Source of the DNA: Chloroflexota bacterium
Lineage (GTDB): Bacteria > Chloroflexota > Anaerolineae > Anaerolineales > Villigracilaceae
Direction: 5' to 3'
Assembly (NCBI GenBank): GCA_021795965.1
Contig: JAJYOU010000003.1
Coordinates: 1 to 64,000, forward strand
Length of the DNA stretch: 64,000 nt
The notes beneath the pieces are model-generated. The model ran no database searches, was not told the DNA's origin, and was given only the letters and a program-made list of their open reading frames with translations. Shown here piece by piece: positions 16,630-26,063 of this stretch (its first letter is position 1; the number at the start of each line of letters is the position of its first letter). Position numbers and translations under genes: made by a program.

Positions 16630-18794
16630 AGGTCAAGTCCTTCCAAAAGAGATTTATCTCGGGTATACAGTTCAGTTACTTTTATTGCGTCAAGAGATTC
16701 TGAAACGCAGAATTCTTCACCGCTGGGTAACCGTAAATTAAACAAGGCTTTCCCCATCATTTTTTGTTCACTGGAAGGCCACACAGGTAAATCAATTTCC
16801 GCTTCGGTTTTTCTAAATCCTGGCACATCTTTTTGTAAGTCCAAAATATAGGAATTATCGCCACCGAAATTCAATTCTACTTTTATAAGAGTCAGGTTCA
16901 GAGAACTTGGATTTACAACAGAAATTAGGACTTTGCCAGGCATATTAGCTCGTCCGTCACCACTTAGGATAAATTCCAAATCAGGTCTAGTGACATTCCG
17001 TTCAAACACCATCCAGGGAATAATCACTTCTTCAGGGAATAGGCCCCCATGAGTAGAAATTTCCTGGTCATACTTTTCGTGATGAAATGCACCGTCAGTT
17101 AAAATGACAGCCGCATCCTCTGACAATAACCCAAAGCGTTCTTTTGATAGGTAAACCAGATCGCCGTCAATTTTGTACCCCGTTTTACCAAAATCAATGT
17201 CAACTTGTCCCCATGCAGCGCGCCCGTGCGCTTGCATCCCATCGGGGACAACTACGGTTCTTTTAGAAATACCAAGAAACCGACCATGATCAGTGGTGAT
17301 GGTGATACGCAAAGGAATTGTGGGGGCAACGTTTTCGACAATATCCAGTATCTTTTGAGCAATCTTGGATAATTCGCCTTCAACTTCGGCTTTAAGCGTA
17401 GACGATTTATTTTTATTATGATAAGCCCGATCGGGTTCTTGAAAACGCCAAATAAGCAGGCTCCCTGGCATTGCAACTTGTAGTTTCGGGAGCGGAGTCT
17501 GTTGTTCTGAAACATCATCCCCGAGCAACTCAAGTTCTTTCATAAGGGTTGGCTGGGCACCATGAACAAGCGCACCTTTTGCGAAATCGGTTACGGTAGG
17601 CAAAGGCGCAAAGCAAAAACCGTCATTTGTTATATCAAGTTTCTGAGTTCCCTTAGCCATTAGCAAACAGTCTTTAAAATATTTCGCATCCAGAGCATGT
17701 AAACCATCTAAAATAACCAATAAGTCTACATAGCCCGAATTTTGGTTTTTCAAGTTTTTCGATTTGAAAAAACTAATATGTTTTTTGGATGTGAGCGCTT
17801 TCGGGTAAAAATCAAGATACCATTTCGCAAACTGCAAGCCCAATTCAAGCACGTGCGAATAAGATTTTTCGGCTTTGGCGGCGGCTTGCCATTCTCTAAA
17901 TGGTAAATATTCGCTTGAAAACCAAGCCAGCACGGATTCGGCAGTATCTGGCACGTTTTTTGGTATAAGAGCGGACTTGATAACATTTAAGCGGGCAAGG
18001 TCGTTGCTAGAAACAAAACGTGCAATTTGGTTGTACCGTTCAATGGAAAGTGTTTCCGGGTATTTTTCAAAATAGTCCAAAGTGGCCAGTGCAACGATTT
18101 GTTTGAACTTCCAAGGCGTTGGTAACTTTATAAATTTTCCTAAAAATTCGCCATCAGTTTCGACAACTCGTTTACGCCAGGAATTTTCAAGGAGAGTTAC
18201 CCATTTTTCTGATATGGGCAAGGGAAACTCGCCAAATTTTTCAATAAAGGCTACATCTTGAGCATCCAGCCATTTTCTCAGCAAAACGTGCGCTGATGTT
18301 GCTTCCTGGCTATTATAAATTTCAGTAAACTCTGGGGTTAAAGATTTCCATTCATCCGTCATAACCTTTAAAATAGGCTGAAAAGCATCATCTGATTCCC
18401 TTTGGTCAAGCCACAGCAACCACTCTGCGGCATGTTTTTGGGATGGAATGGCATCCCAAAGGGGAATTGGGTAACAAGCGCTCAAGATTGCTGGTGCAGA
18501 GACTTTTTCGAGCATTGAAAAGTTTTCGCCGAGATGATGGCAGATGACCTCGGCTTGTTTTTCAGTCAACCCGGAAAACGTTTCAACCAGGTCTCTGATA
18601 GGGGATGGAGCATTTTTATACTCAATACCACGCCCATCGTAAAAGTCTCGTGCCCATGCACATAATCGCTGCCCACGAATAAATAATGCTTGGCCTGAAA
18701 CAGCCTTTTCTAAAAAGGCTACTTCAGTGTCAATGACCGTATAGCCAGCCGTGGGGATGGCATTGTTATTACAATCTAGCAAAATTTTAGGCAT
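16626..18794 (-). CDS. pglZ: PglZ-domain protein (alkaline phosphatase superfamily)
   Basis: 'VDLLVILDGLHALD', 'ITTDHGRFLG', 'THGGLFPEEVIIPW'; 4-nt overlap with brxL. Confidence 0.8.
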   Translation of the reverse strand: MPKILLDCNNNAIPTAGYTVIDTEVAFLEKAVSGQALFIRGQRLCAWARDFYDGRGIEYKNAPSPIRDLVETFSGLTEKQAEVICHHLGENFSMLEKVSAPAILSACYPIPLWDAIPSQKHAAEWLLWLDQRESDDAFQPILKVMTDEWKSLTPEFTEIYNSQEATSAHVLLRKWLDAQDVAFIEKFGEFPLPISEKWVTLLENSWRKRVVETDGEFLGKFIKLPTPWKFKQIVALATLDYFEKYPETLSIERYNQIARFVSSNDLARLNVIKSALIPKNVPDTAESVLAWFSSEYLPFREWQAAAKAEKSYSHVLELGLQFAKWYLDFYPKALTSKKHISFFKSKNLKNQNSGYVDLLVILDGLHALDAKYFKDCLLMAKGTQKLDITNDGFCFAPLPTVTDFAKGALVHGAQPTLMKELELLGDDVSEQQTPLPKLQVAMPGSLLIWRFQEPDRAYHNKNKSSTLKAEVEGELSKIAQKILDIVENVAPTIPLRITITTDHGRFLGISKRTVVVPDGMQAHGRAAWGQVDIDFGKTGYKIDGDLVYLSKERFGLLSEDAAVILTDGAFHHEKYDQEISTHGGLFPEEVIIPWMVFERNVTRPDLEFILSGDGRANMPGKVLISVVNPSSLNLTLIKVELNFGGDNSYILDLQKDVPGFRKTEAEIDLPVWPSSEQKMMGKALFNLRLPSGEEFCVSESLDAIKVTELYTRDKSLLEGLDL

Positions 18795-18816
18795 GTTTGA
18801 CTCTTTTTAGCATCAG

Positions 18817-21800
18817 CTAGGGTAGTTTTTGCAACCGGTCTAAACATTCCTGACGTTTCTTATTATCAGAAATGGATAAGAAAAGATTTTCAATTTGTTC
18901 GATGACATCTTGAGTTTCTTTTTCGCGCTTGGCAGTCTCGTATTGCGCTTCTCGCTCGCTCAACCGTAGCTGAAGTGCTTCAATTTTGGTAGTTAACTCA
19001 GGGGTAACATAAGCAGGAACGCGGCTAATCTTGGTTTTTAATTCGTTCAAACTGGCAGTTGACAATTCCAGTTCCAGTGCACAAATCCACTTTTCGGTTT
19101 GCGCATACGCTTCCTGTTCCCGATACTCAATGTCCTGTTGCGCCTTTTTGAGGTTGGTCTTGTGCGTCTTGCCAATCACATTCCCATATTTTGCGGTAAT
19201 TTGCCCAATGGCAACTTGAATATTGTGGACATCTTCGGCTGTTCGGATTGGCAAGTTTTCTATTTCTCGTAATTCGCCATAAAAGTTTCGCAACTCGTCA
19301 AGATATTGCTTAGCCTCATTTAATTTATCTTCATGCTCAGTGCCATCAAACCGCCAGGCTTTGTTCGAAATTTCGTTATAGAGTAAACGCACTTGTTCTT
19401 GATTTGTTTCTGCCACATTTTTCGCTATAGTTGCGACAAAACTCTCCAGGTTTGAAATTTCTCGCTGTATTTCGCTCAATTTTTGATCGCGCGCTTTGGC
19501 AATAACCGGAGAACTATCATCCATTGCCTGTAAATCTTCCACATCCTTATATAAAGTCGCTAAACCCGCTCTCGACTTCATCTCATTGATTCGCTTCAGA
19601 CGGGATTGTTCTTCATCTCTTTTCAAACGGGCCGCTTTTTCCTGTGCTTCCTTTTCCACCTGGGCGTTTCTATATTCGGCTTCTCTTTCGTCAATCCTAG
19701 CGCGTAAAAGCTCAATTCTGGCATTTAGCTGTGGCGTCACAAACCCTGAAATTTGATTCAGCTTGGTCCGGGCATCTTTCAACGTTGTGGAAGGGGAACC
19801 GATTTCGCGCGCTAGATCATTGATACGTTGTTCTGTTCTCGAATATTGCTCTTTTACACGCGTTTCAACGTCCTGTTGAATTGTTTCGATGAGCGTTTTG
19901 TGGTTTTGACCGATTTGCTCGTTATATTTTGAGCTAATCTTCTCGATTTCTGTTTGAATATCCTGAACATCCTCAGGAGTGCGTAGGGACCGAACGTGGT
20001 TTTCAATCGGTAGCAGTTCATTGTAGAAGGAACGAAGTTGGAAAAGAGATTGTCTCGCCTGGGTCAAGGGTACTTCATACTTTGTGCCTGCATAACGACT
20101 ATCTTTACTCAGAAGTTGTTCGTAAAGTGAATTAACTTGTTCTCGGTCGATTTCTGCCACACTAGCGGCTACATTCGTAGCAAAAGCATCTAACTGGGAA
20201 ATTGCGTTTTGTATTTCAGCCTGCTTCTGATTTTTTTGTTTGGTAAAGCCAACAGAGCCATCTGCCATTGCCTGCAATGCTTCCAGGTATGCATAAAGCC
20301 TTGCCAAATCAGCCCCGCTGGTCATGGCCTGAATTTGCTTAATTTTAGATGCTTCATCGGCTTCGGCTTTGAGTTGCTTAATGCGCTCATCCAGTCTGGT
20401 CTCAGCCTCAGAAACTAAGGCAACCAGATCTAATAAATGTTTGCGTTGTAATAATTCTTTTTGTTCTTTGAGCCGATTTCTCTCAGAATCCGCGCTTTCG
20501 ATACGATTTAATTTCTCAACCTGGGAACAGGATAGAGTTACTGCTTTTTTGAGTTGCTGGTCTAATATTTCTTGGATTTCGGTGTTTGCCGGTTGCGTTG
20601 GCGATACCAAATCAACCCAAATCAGATGTTGAACATCATTGCCTAACCCCAGCAACTGGCTGACTTTGCTTTCATTAGAAATAGCGGTTATCAATTTTTG
20701 TGCGGTTTGGTCATAGACTCTTGCCATTTCCAGTGCGGATACCAGCGTAGCGATTGCCTGATTGAAAATATCTTTCTCGCTATCCGGACAAATTTCCTGG
20801 CTCACAATCCCTTTCAGGGTGACAATCGCATTTTCGGCATCAGCTTGGCTATAGGGAGTGCCTTTTTGAACTTTTTCAACCACTTCCCTGCCCTGAACCA
20901 ATTCTTTATTGGCATCTCGCCGCGCAAGCGCTAGCCGTTCTTGAACGCAAATCTTGTTCAAAAAATCCTGCGGGGATCCTTGTTCAATTAAGGTTTCCAG
21001 GTATCCCAGGCCAACTTTTTTGTTATTTGCATACAGATTTATTTCTTTGCTGTGCTTACCAATCCAGGCTGTCAATAGTAAGGTAGCGGTGTTGTAGTCA
21101 AATCCAAACGGGGCATTAAACAGATTGACGATGAATTTGCTCACCAAGACTTCTTTTTCGTCCGGCTTTATTTGTTCTTCCAGATAATCCCAGGTGTGCT
21201 TGAGTGATAAAACGTTCTCCGGTTCCTGAATGTAATAGGAGGTTGAGAGCAAGTGCCATTTGGCAAGCAAATTATCCTTGCAAACACGTTGCGCCACAGG
21301 AGTCATCCCAGTTAGGACAAGTGTAGGGATACGGTTAAAAATCAGATTTTTCGAAATTGCCTTGACCGCATCTCGTAATGGGCTGGCGCCTTTTTTAGGG
21401 TTGGCATTCAAATCGGTAAAAAATTCTGGCGGACGATAAGGATAAGCTAGTTCATATAGCCTTTTTAAAACGCTTTGCACACTCACTACTGTCATCGCCA
21501 TAACCCCTGCCCGATATGGCTGGGGTACGACTAGATACTCTGGTTTACGAGGAACGCTCGCAAACAGAATATCACCCAACAGAGAACTAATCGCTTTGAC
21601 GAGCGCCTTTGTGGTGCGTTCAAATTCGGTGTCATAGGTGCTCTGCCCTATTTCTTTAATTGCATCTTTCTCCTTACTAATCTGTTCCAAAGCTTGATAG
21701 CGCATGAACTGGTCGACCAGGCTCTTATTTACCAGTACAGGTAAAACTAAAAGAACAGGCGGCGGGTTTTCGCTAGGGAAAGCCTCCTGCAAAACCTGTT

Positions 21801-23835
21801 GTGCGTTTTGTTGAAAATATTGAATGTCGGTGTCATCCAAGGCCATTAACCAGATAGCCGCCCCGCGATTGCCTTCTTCCAACCCTTTATAACTTAGCTC
21901 GTAAAACTTCATCAACTTTTGCAAGTGGCTGGGTGTAAATTCTTCCTTGGTCAAAATGGCCGTGTTTGCCGCCCAGTCTGTTGGCGTACCCCAGTTAATG
22001 TTTACTTCAATATGATCGGCGCCCGAAATAAGCGTTTTTACCTTACTGTTAAGCGTAAAAAGTTCATCCTCTCCAAATTTCTTGTCATTGATTTTTTCCC
22101 GAATTTTGTCTTCCAATGCTTTCGGATTCGCCGCTACTGGCCAGAAGGAACTATATTTTATGTTCGGATCAAATTTTATGATGTTATTTTGGCTTAATTC
22201 TTTCAGCTTTTGTTTAGTCAACTCATCGTTGTGACCAGATAATTGGGAGAGTAATTCAAGTTGCCTTTTTTCTGTGATGTTTGTTAACCCATCCGCAACC
22301 TGAAGCAGCAAGGCTTTCAGAATATCATAATGAACTTGAGTGACTGCATCCCCCAGAACTTGTTCAAGGTTTTGAATGGCGTTTTCATAAGCAAAATAAT
22401 CTTGTTGTTTAGCAATGCGGGGGCCGAAGTAGTCTGCCAGTTCGATAGGTAAAATCCAGTTAATTTTGCCTTCGACCATGACTGGCTCATTTTGTTTGAA
22501 CTCAAACCGATTACGGACAAAGCGCAAAATCGTGCGGGCATCATCGTCGATGCCTTGTTGCATCTTGAGATGGCACAAGAGCGCGGTGGTCAATGGATGC
22601 AAAGGGAAACAGCCTTTGGTGACAACTTCGCGGAATTTGTCATTGGTCCAGCGCAATTCTTTGTCATACCGCTTGAGATATAACTCCCAAACCACCTCAG
22701 TTGTTTGGCCGTAAAGCCCGCCTTTGACGCGCGGATTATCCTGTAAGAATCGCTCCCAGTCAGGTTCCGACTGTGCCAGGTACGCATTCAGTACGGATTC
22801 CATCAGCGAGTAGAGCGCATATTTGCGGTCAATACGTCCCAATTCTCGCTTGATATTTTGCAAAGACTGACCGCCTTGTACGCGTTCAGCCACTTCGTCC
22901 GGGTCGTGCTGAGCAAAAGCTAAAAACATGGCCTGCCCCCGGCGGTCGCCAATGCCCTGGAGCATGTCCTGCAAGTCGCCAATGGCTTTGCTTTGGCCGT
23001 AGCGTTCAATAAATTGGCTGAATTCGTCGAAAAGAACCACTACACCAGCAAGCGGTTTGGCATTTTTGCAAAAGGTATCAACTGCCCAAATCACTGCTTC
23101 TCGTAAGCTGAAATTTCCTTCAGCATTAGGCGAAACACCATTGTTGAGATGCGCAAACAATAGAACATATTGCTCGTAGGCTTCCTGCTTGTTGTCTTCT
23201 ACATCTTGAAGCAGGTTGGGAAAATCAGTGCCGAGTTGATCTTTGAGAAATTGCCGGGATTGCTGGTCATCCACTTTGCTTTCCAGCCATTGTTTGGCTT
23301 GCTGATTCCAGAAGGGCAACTCCGCGTTTTTGGTGGCGGGATGTTCTTGCATGGCAGATTTAAGCGCTGGAAAAAACTGTTCGCGCAGGGTGCGTGGTGT
23401 ATCCCCTCGCAAGCGGATCACCAGAAAGCGGTCATACTGTCGCTTAAAATCGTGAAAATTTTCGGCTTTAGGTTTGTTGTGTTGCAAAGCATAATCAATG
23501 CGTTCCAGCACTTTTTGGGTTTCATCAGATTGATAAGGTTTTGCAAAATAGTTTGCCAGTACCAAGGCCAGATGGCTTTTTCCATGCCCATAGTTGGCAA
23601 TGATGACAAAGCGATTGGTGGGACTGCTATTCACATAAGCGAGCCGCACTTCATCCAATAAATCAATGGAACCGACTGCGCGCGATTGCCCATGCTGCAT
23701 ATCTGGCGCGTTATTGGCAAAAATATACGACTTGACCAGTGTGAGATTATTCAGCGGGTTATCGTAGTCGCTTAACTGAACAGCGCTAATGAATTTGCCC
23801 TGTTCGTCCAGTTTGACCAGTTCTTTGATTAACAT
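18817..23835 (-). CDS. brxC: Giant BrxC-like P-loop ATPase with coiled-coil C-terminal repeats
   Basis: 'IANYGHGKSHLALVLANYF' Walker A, 'GVVVLFDEFSQFI' Walker B; 1672 aa; position next to pglZ. Confidence 0.65.
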   Translation of the reverse strand: MLIKELVKLDEQGKFISAVQLSDYDNPLNNLTLVKSYIFANNAPDMQHGQSRAVGSIDLLDEVRLAYVNSSPTNRFVIIANYGHGKSHLALVLANYFAKPYQSDETQKVLERIDYALQHNKPKAENFHDFKRQYDRFLVIRLRGDTPRTLREQFFPALKSAMQEHPATKNAELPFWNQQAKQWLESKVDDQQSRQFLKDQLGTDFPNLLQDVEDNKQEAYEQYVLLFAHLNNGVSPNAEGNFSLREAVIWAVDTFCKNAKPLAGVVVLFDEFSQFIERYGQSKAIGDLQDMLQGIGDRRGQAMFLAFAQHDPDEVAERVQGGQSLQNIKRELGRIDRKYALYSLMESVLNAYLAQSEPDWERFLQDNPRVKGGLYGQTTEVVWELYLKRYDKELRWTNDKFREVVTKGCFPLHPLTTALLCHLKMQQGIDDDARTILRFVRNRFEFKQNEPVMVEGKINWILPIELADYFGPRIAKQQDYFAYENAIQNLEQVLGDAVTQVHYDILKALLLQVADGLTNITEKRQLELLSQLSGHNDELTKQKLKELSQNNIIKFDPNIKYSSFWPVAANPKALEDKIREKINDKKFGEDELFTLNSKVKTLISGADHIEVNINWGTPTDWAANTAILTKEEFTPSHLQKLMKFYELSYKGLEEGNRGAAIWLMALDDTDIQYFQQNAQQVLQEAFPSENPPPVLLVLPVLVNKSLVDQFMRYQALEQISKEKDAIKEIGQSTYDTEFERTTKALVKAISSLLGDILFASVPRKPEYLVVPQPYRAGVMAMTVVSVQSVLKRLYELAYPYRPPEFFTDLNANPKKGASPLRDAVKAISKNLIFNRIPTLVLTGMTPVAQRVCKDNLLAKWHLLSTSYYIQEPENVLSLKHTWDYLEEQIKPDEKEVLVSKFIVNLFNAPFGFDYNTATLLLTAWIGKHSKEINLYANNKKVGLGYLETLIEQGSPQDFLNKICVQERLALARRDANKELVQGREVVEKVQKGTPYSQADAENAIVTLKGIVSQEICPDSEKDIFNQAIATLVSALEMARVYDQTAQKLITAISNESKVSQLLGLGNDVQHLIWVDLVSPTQPANTEIQEILDQQLKKAVTLSCSQVEKLNRIESADSERNRLKEQKELLQRKHLLDLVALVSEAETRLDERIKQLKAEADEASKIKQIQAMTSGADLARLYAYLEALQAMADGSVGFTKQKNQKQAEIQNAISQLDAFATNVAASVAEIDREQVNSLYEQLLSKDSRYAGTKYEVPLTQARQSLFQLRSFYNELLPIENHVRSLRTPEDVQDIQTEIEKISSKYNEQIGQNHKTLIETIQQDVETRVKEQYSRTEQRINDLAREIGSPSTTLKDARTKLNQISGFVTPQLNARIELLRARIDEREAEYRNAQVEKEAQEKAARLKRDEEQSRLKRINEMKSRAGLATLYKDVEDLQAMDDSSPVIAKARDQKLSEIQREISNLESFVATIAKNVAETNQEQVRLLYNEISNKAWRFDGTEHEDKLNEAKQYLDELRNFYGELREIENLPIRTAEDVHNIQVAIGQITAKYGNVIGKTHKTNLKKAQQDIEYREQEAYAQTEKWICALELELSTASLNELKTKISRVPAYVTPELTTKIEALQLRLSEREAQYETAKREKETQDVIEQIENLFLSISDNKKRQECLDRLQKLP

Positions 23836-23850
23836 GGACCCCTCCGGGTG

Positions 23851-24303
23851 TTAGATCAGGCGATTATCACGCTGCCATCTTTCCAGCAATGAATCAGATG
23901 GCAGGAGATGCGTTGCGCTTTCTGGAACAGTGAGCAACAAAACGCTGCTGCGATTGGGAAAACCGTTGAATAAATTTTGCCAGATTCTCTGGCGTTCATC
24001 ACTCCTGACCCCAGATAAGAGTAAATCGAAGTTGTAAACCAGGAGACAGTCACTTCTTCCCGGCATGGAGGCGATATCATCGAGCGTTTCCACCACTTTG
24101 GTGGCCGATAGCCGCACAAATTCAGCCCCGGCGGGAATTTTGCCGCCCAAATAGGTACCAATATCCAGGGCCTGCACGCCAAGTTGCACAGCTATTTCGG
24201 CTTCATGACCAATTTTACTGAGCGGCATACGCCACAGGCCAACCCTTGTACGGGATGTATACCGCAAATGATCGATGAGTGTTTCGAGGTTAGTTTGCGC
24301 CAT
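23851..24303 (-). CDS. BrxF-like small protein (degenerate P-loop)
   Basis: 150 aa; Walker-B-like 'CLLVYNFDLLLSG', 'SSVLLLTVPESATHLLP'; no GxxxxGK[ST]; located between DUF4007 and brxC. Confidence 0.45.
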   Translation of the reverse strand: MAQTNLETLIDHLRYTSRTRVGLWRMPLSKIGHEAEIAVQLGVQALDIGTYLGGKIPAGAEFVRLSATKVVETLDDIASMPGRSDCLLVYNFDLLLSGVRSDERQRIWQNLFNGFPNRSSVLLLTVPESATHLLPSDSLLERWQRDNRLI

Positions 24304-25150
24304 AGAGTTTTTCGAGCAGGGGTTCGCGGTCTTGCCGGAGCAAAACTACTTGATATGGCGGAGCCGTGCGGTGTATTTCCACATAACGGGCTTCTTGCAG
24401 GGTTTGGAGTACATCGTCCAGGTCAGATTTGCCCAGCATGAATAGTTGGGGAAAACCGCTTTCTTGCAGCGTATCCAACCCAATGGAAATGCGGCCAGGA
24501 TAATACGCATCCCAGAAATCAAGCAAAGCATAACCTACAGCCCAGACAGGGGCCGGGCCAGGTTCGCAGACGCGGTATCGCCCGCTAGCCAACACCTCCA
24601 GCAGGCGCAGTTTCCCCAATCCTTCAGGCTTTGTATAGGTGCCTAAAAATATAGTTACTGTGCTTCGCACGGCGCGTTCAGTTGGAGGTTTGTCTTCAAG
24701 TTTCCAAATAAAGTTGCCAATTTGCTCTACAATATCTTCTGCAGAAAAAGTACTGCCTGGATAAAATCGCTTGGATGCTACATCATTCCAAAAAGGTGCA
24801 CCTGGTCCTTGTTGGGCACTAAGATGATAATGCATAAGCCATTGGGTGCCAGGTTGATCTAATAATGGGTCATATTTAGCTGCATATTTACCAAATTGTG
24901 TAAGGAAATTTAGTGAATTTAGTAACCCCGCACCACGAGCATACCGAGGCATAGCCTCTACATAAATACTACCTAAACTAGAAAGTTCTTTGATACTTTT
25001 TAAATCTAGTTTTTTCCCACCATTCAGCTCAACTTTTTCTGCAGCTCGAATAATTTGTGAGACTGCGGAACGCATCAAACTAAAGGTTCTGTGAAACGTT
25101 AAACCTAATCGTTTTTTGTCATCAGCTATATCTGAACTTAACTGGGACAT
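24290..25150 (-). CDS. DUF4007-family protein (copy A)
   Basis: 'LTFHRTFSLMRSAV', 'YDPLLDQPGTQWLMHYHLS'; adjacent to the PAPS-reductase-like gene. Confidence 0.65.
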   Translation of the reverse strand: MSQLSSDIADDKKRLGLTFHRTFSLMRSAVSQIIRAAEKVELNGGKKLDLKSIKELSSLGSIYVEAMPRYARGAGLLNSLNFLTQFGKYAAKYDPLLDQPGTQWLMHYHLSAQQGPGAPFWNDVASKRFYPGSTFSAEDIVEQIGNFIWKLEDKPPTERAVRSTVTIFLGTYTKPEGLGKLRLLEVLASGRYRVCEPGPAPVWAVGYALLDFWDAYYPGRISIGLDTLQESGFPQLFMLGKSDLDDVLQTLQEARYVEIHRTAPPYQVVLLRQDREPLLEKLYGAN

Positions 25151-25168
25151 GAAACCTCCTGAATAGCC

Positions 25169-25984
25169 TTACAAGTGACAAATAAGGCATCCTTCTCCGC
25201 CTTCATCATCTTGCCCAAATACCTGATCCAAGGTTTGGTTTGCTTTGAATTTTGAATCTTTCATTTCTTTCCTACGTAAATGCTCTTCTTTTATTGCGGC
25301 GACTCTGGATGGGGCTTGAAGTTCATCCAAACTCTCTCGCGCCGACCAAGTGTATCGCTCGCCCGTTTCGGAGTCTTCTTTTTCGAATTTCTTTGCTTTT
25401 TCATAAAGACCTGGGTGGTTTTCGAGAAGACCAACCCATTCAATCCGTTGCTGGAAAAAGCAAAAATAACAACCGGAACGAGAACGCCATTCGTAGTATT
25501 TAGGAATACCAAGTCCACTTTCTTCCAAAATACGGAATACGTCTGATTTGGTGATTCCGGCTTCGATAAATGGGTATTGAGCAATGATATTGGGCTTGGT
25601 CGAGATATACCCTTTACGATGTTGTTCATCTGCTCGAATACCAACATAGCTATAACATAAATCATCTCCCACATACTTTTCGAAAGGTTTGATTTTTAAT
25701 AACTCAGTACACCAACGGGCTTGGGCCGAAGGTAAAAAGCCTCGCCGCGCTTGTAAAAGTTCTTCAAAGCCTCCCCCCTCATATGTTAATTTCTCAATTT
25801 TCTTTCCAAGATAGACCTCAAGACGGTCAAGATATTCATAAGTCTCAGGAAGTTCCTGCTGGGTATCGCAAAAAGCATATTCCATTTCAGGCAAACGGTC
25901 GCGCATAAAGATTGCCAAGGCGGTGCTATCTTTTCCGCCGGACAAAGAAAGAATATGTCGAATGGGCTGGTCGGTCATGGCCAT
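25169..25984 (-). CDS. brxP: PAPS-reductase-family protein (BrxP/DndC-like)
   Basis: PP-loop 'HILSLSGGKDSTALAIFM', 'RWCTELLKIKPFEKY', 'SGCYFCFFQQRIEW', C-terminal 'CLICHL'. Confidence 0.8.
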   Translation of the reverse strand: MAMTDQPIRHILSLSGGKDSTALAIFMRDRLPEMEYAFCDTQQELPETYEYLDRLEVYLGKKIEKLTYEGGGFEELLQARRGFLPSAQARWCTELLKIKPFEKYVGDDLCYSYVGIRADEQHRKGYISTKPNIIAQYPFIEAGITKSDVFRILEESGLGIPKYYEWRSRSGCYFCFFQQRIEWVGLLENHPGLYEKAKKFEKEDSETGERYTWSARESLDELQAPSRVAAIKEEHLRRKEMKDSKFKANQTLDQVFGQDDEGGEGCLICHL

Positions 25985-26063
25985 GTTCTCCTGGTACCGT
26001 TAAAGATAGTAGGATGATTATACAGGCTATCAAACTCAAATCAGTTGTAGGGTTTACTGAAAA

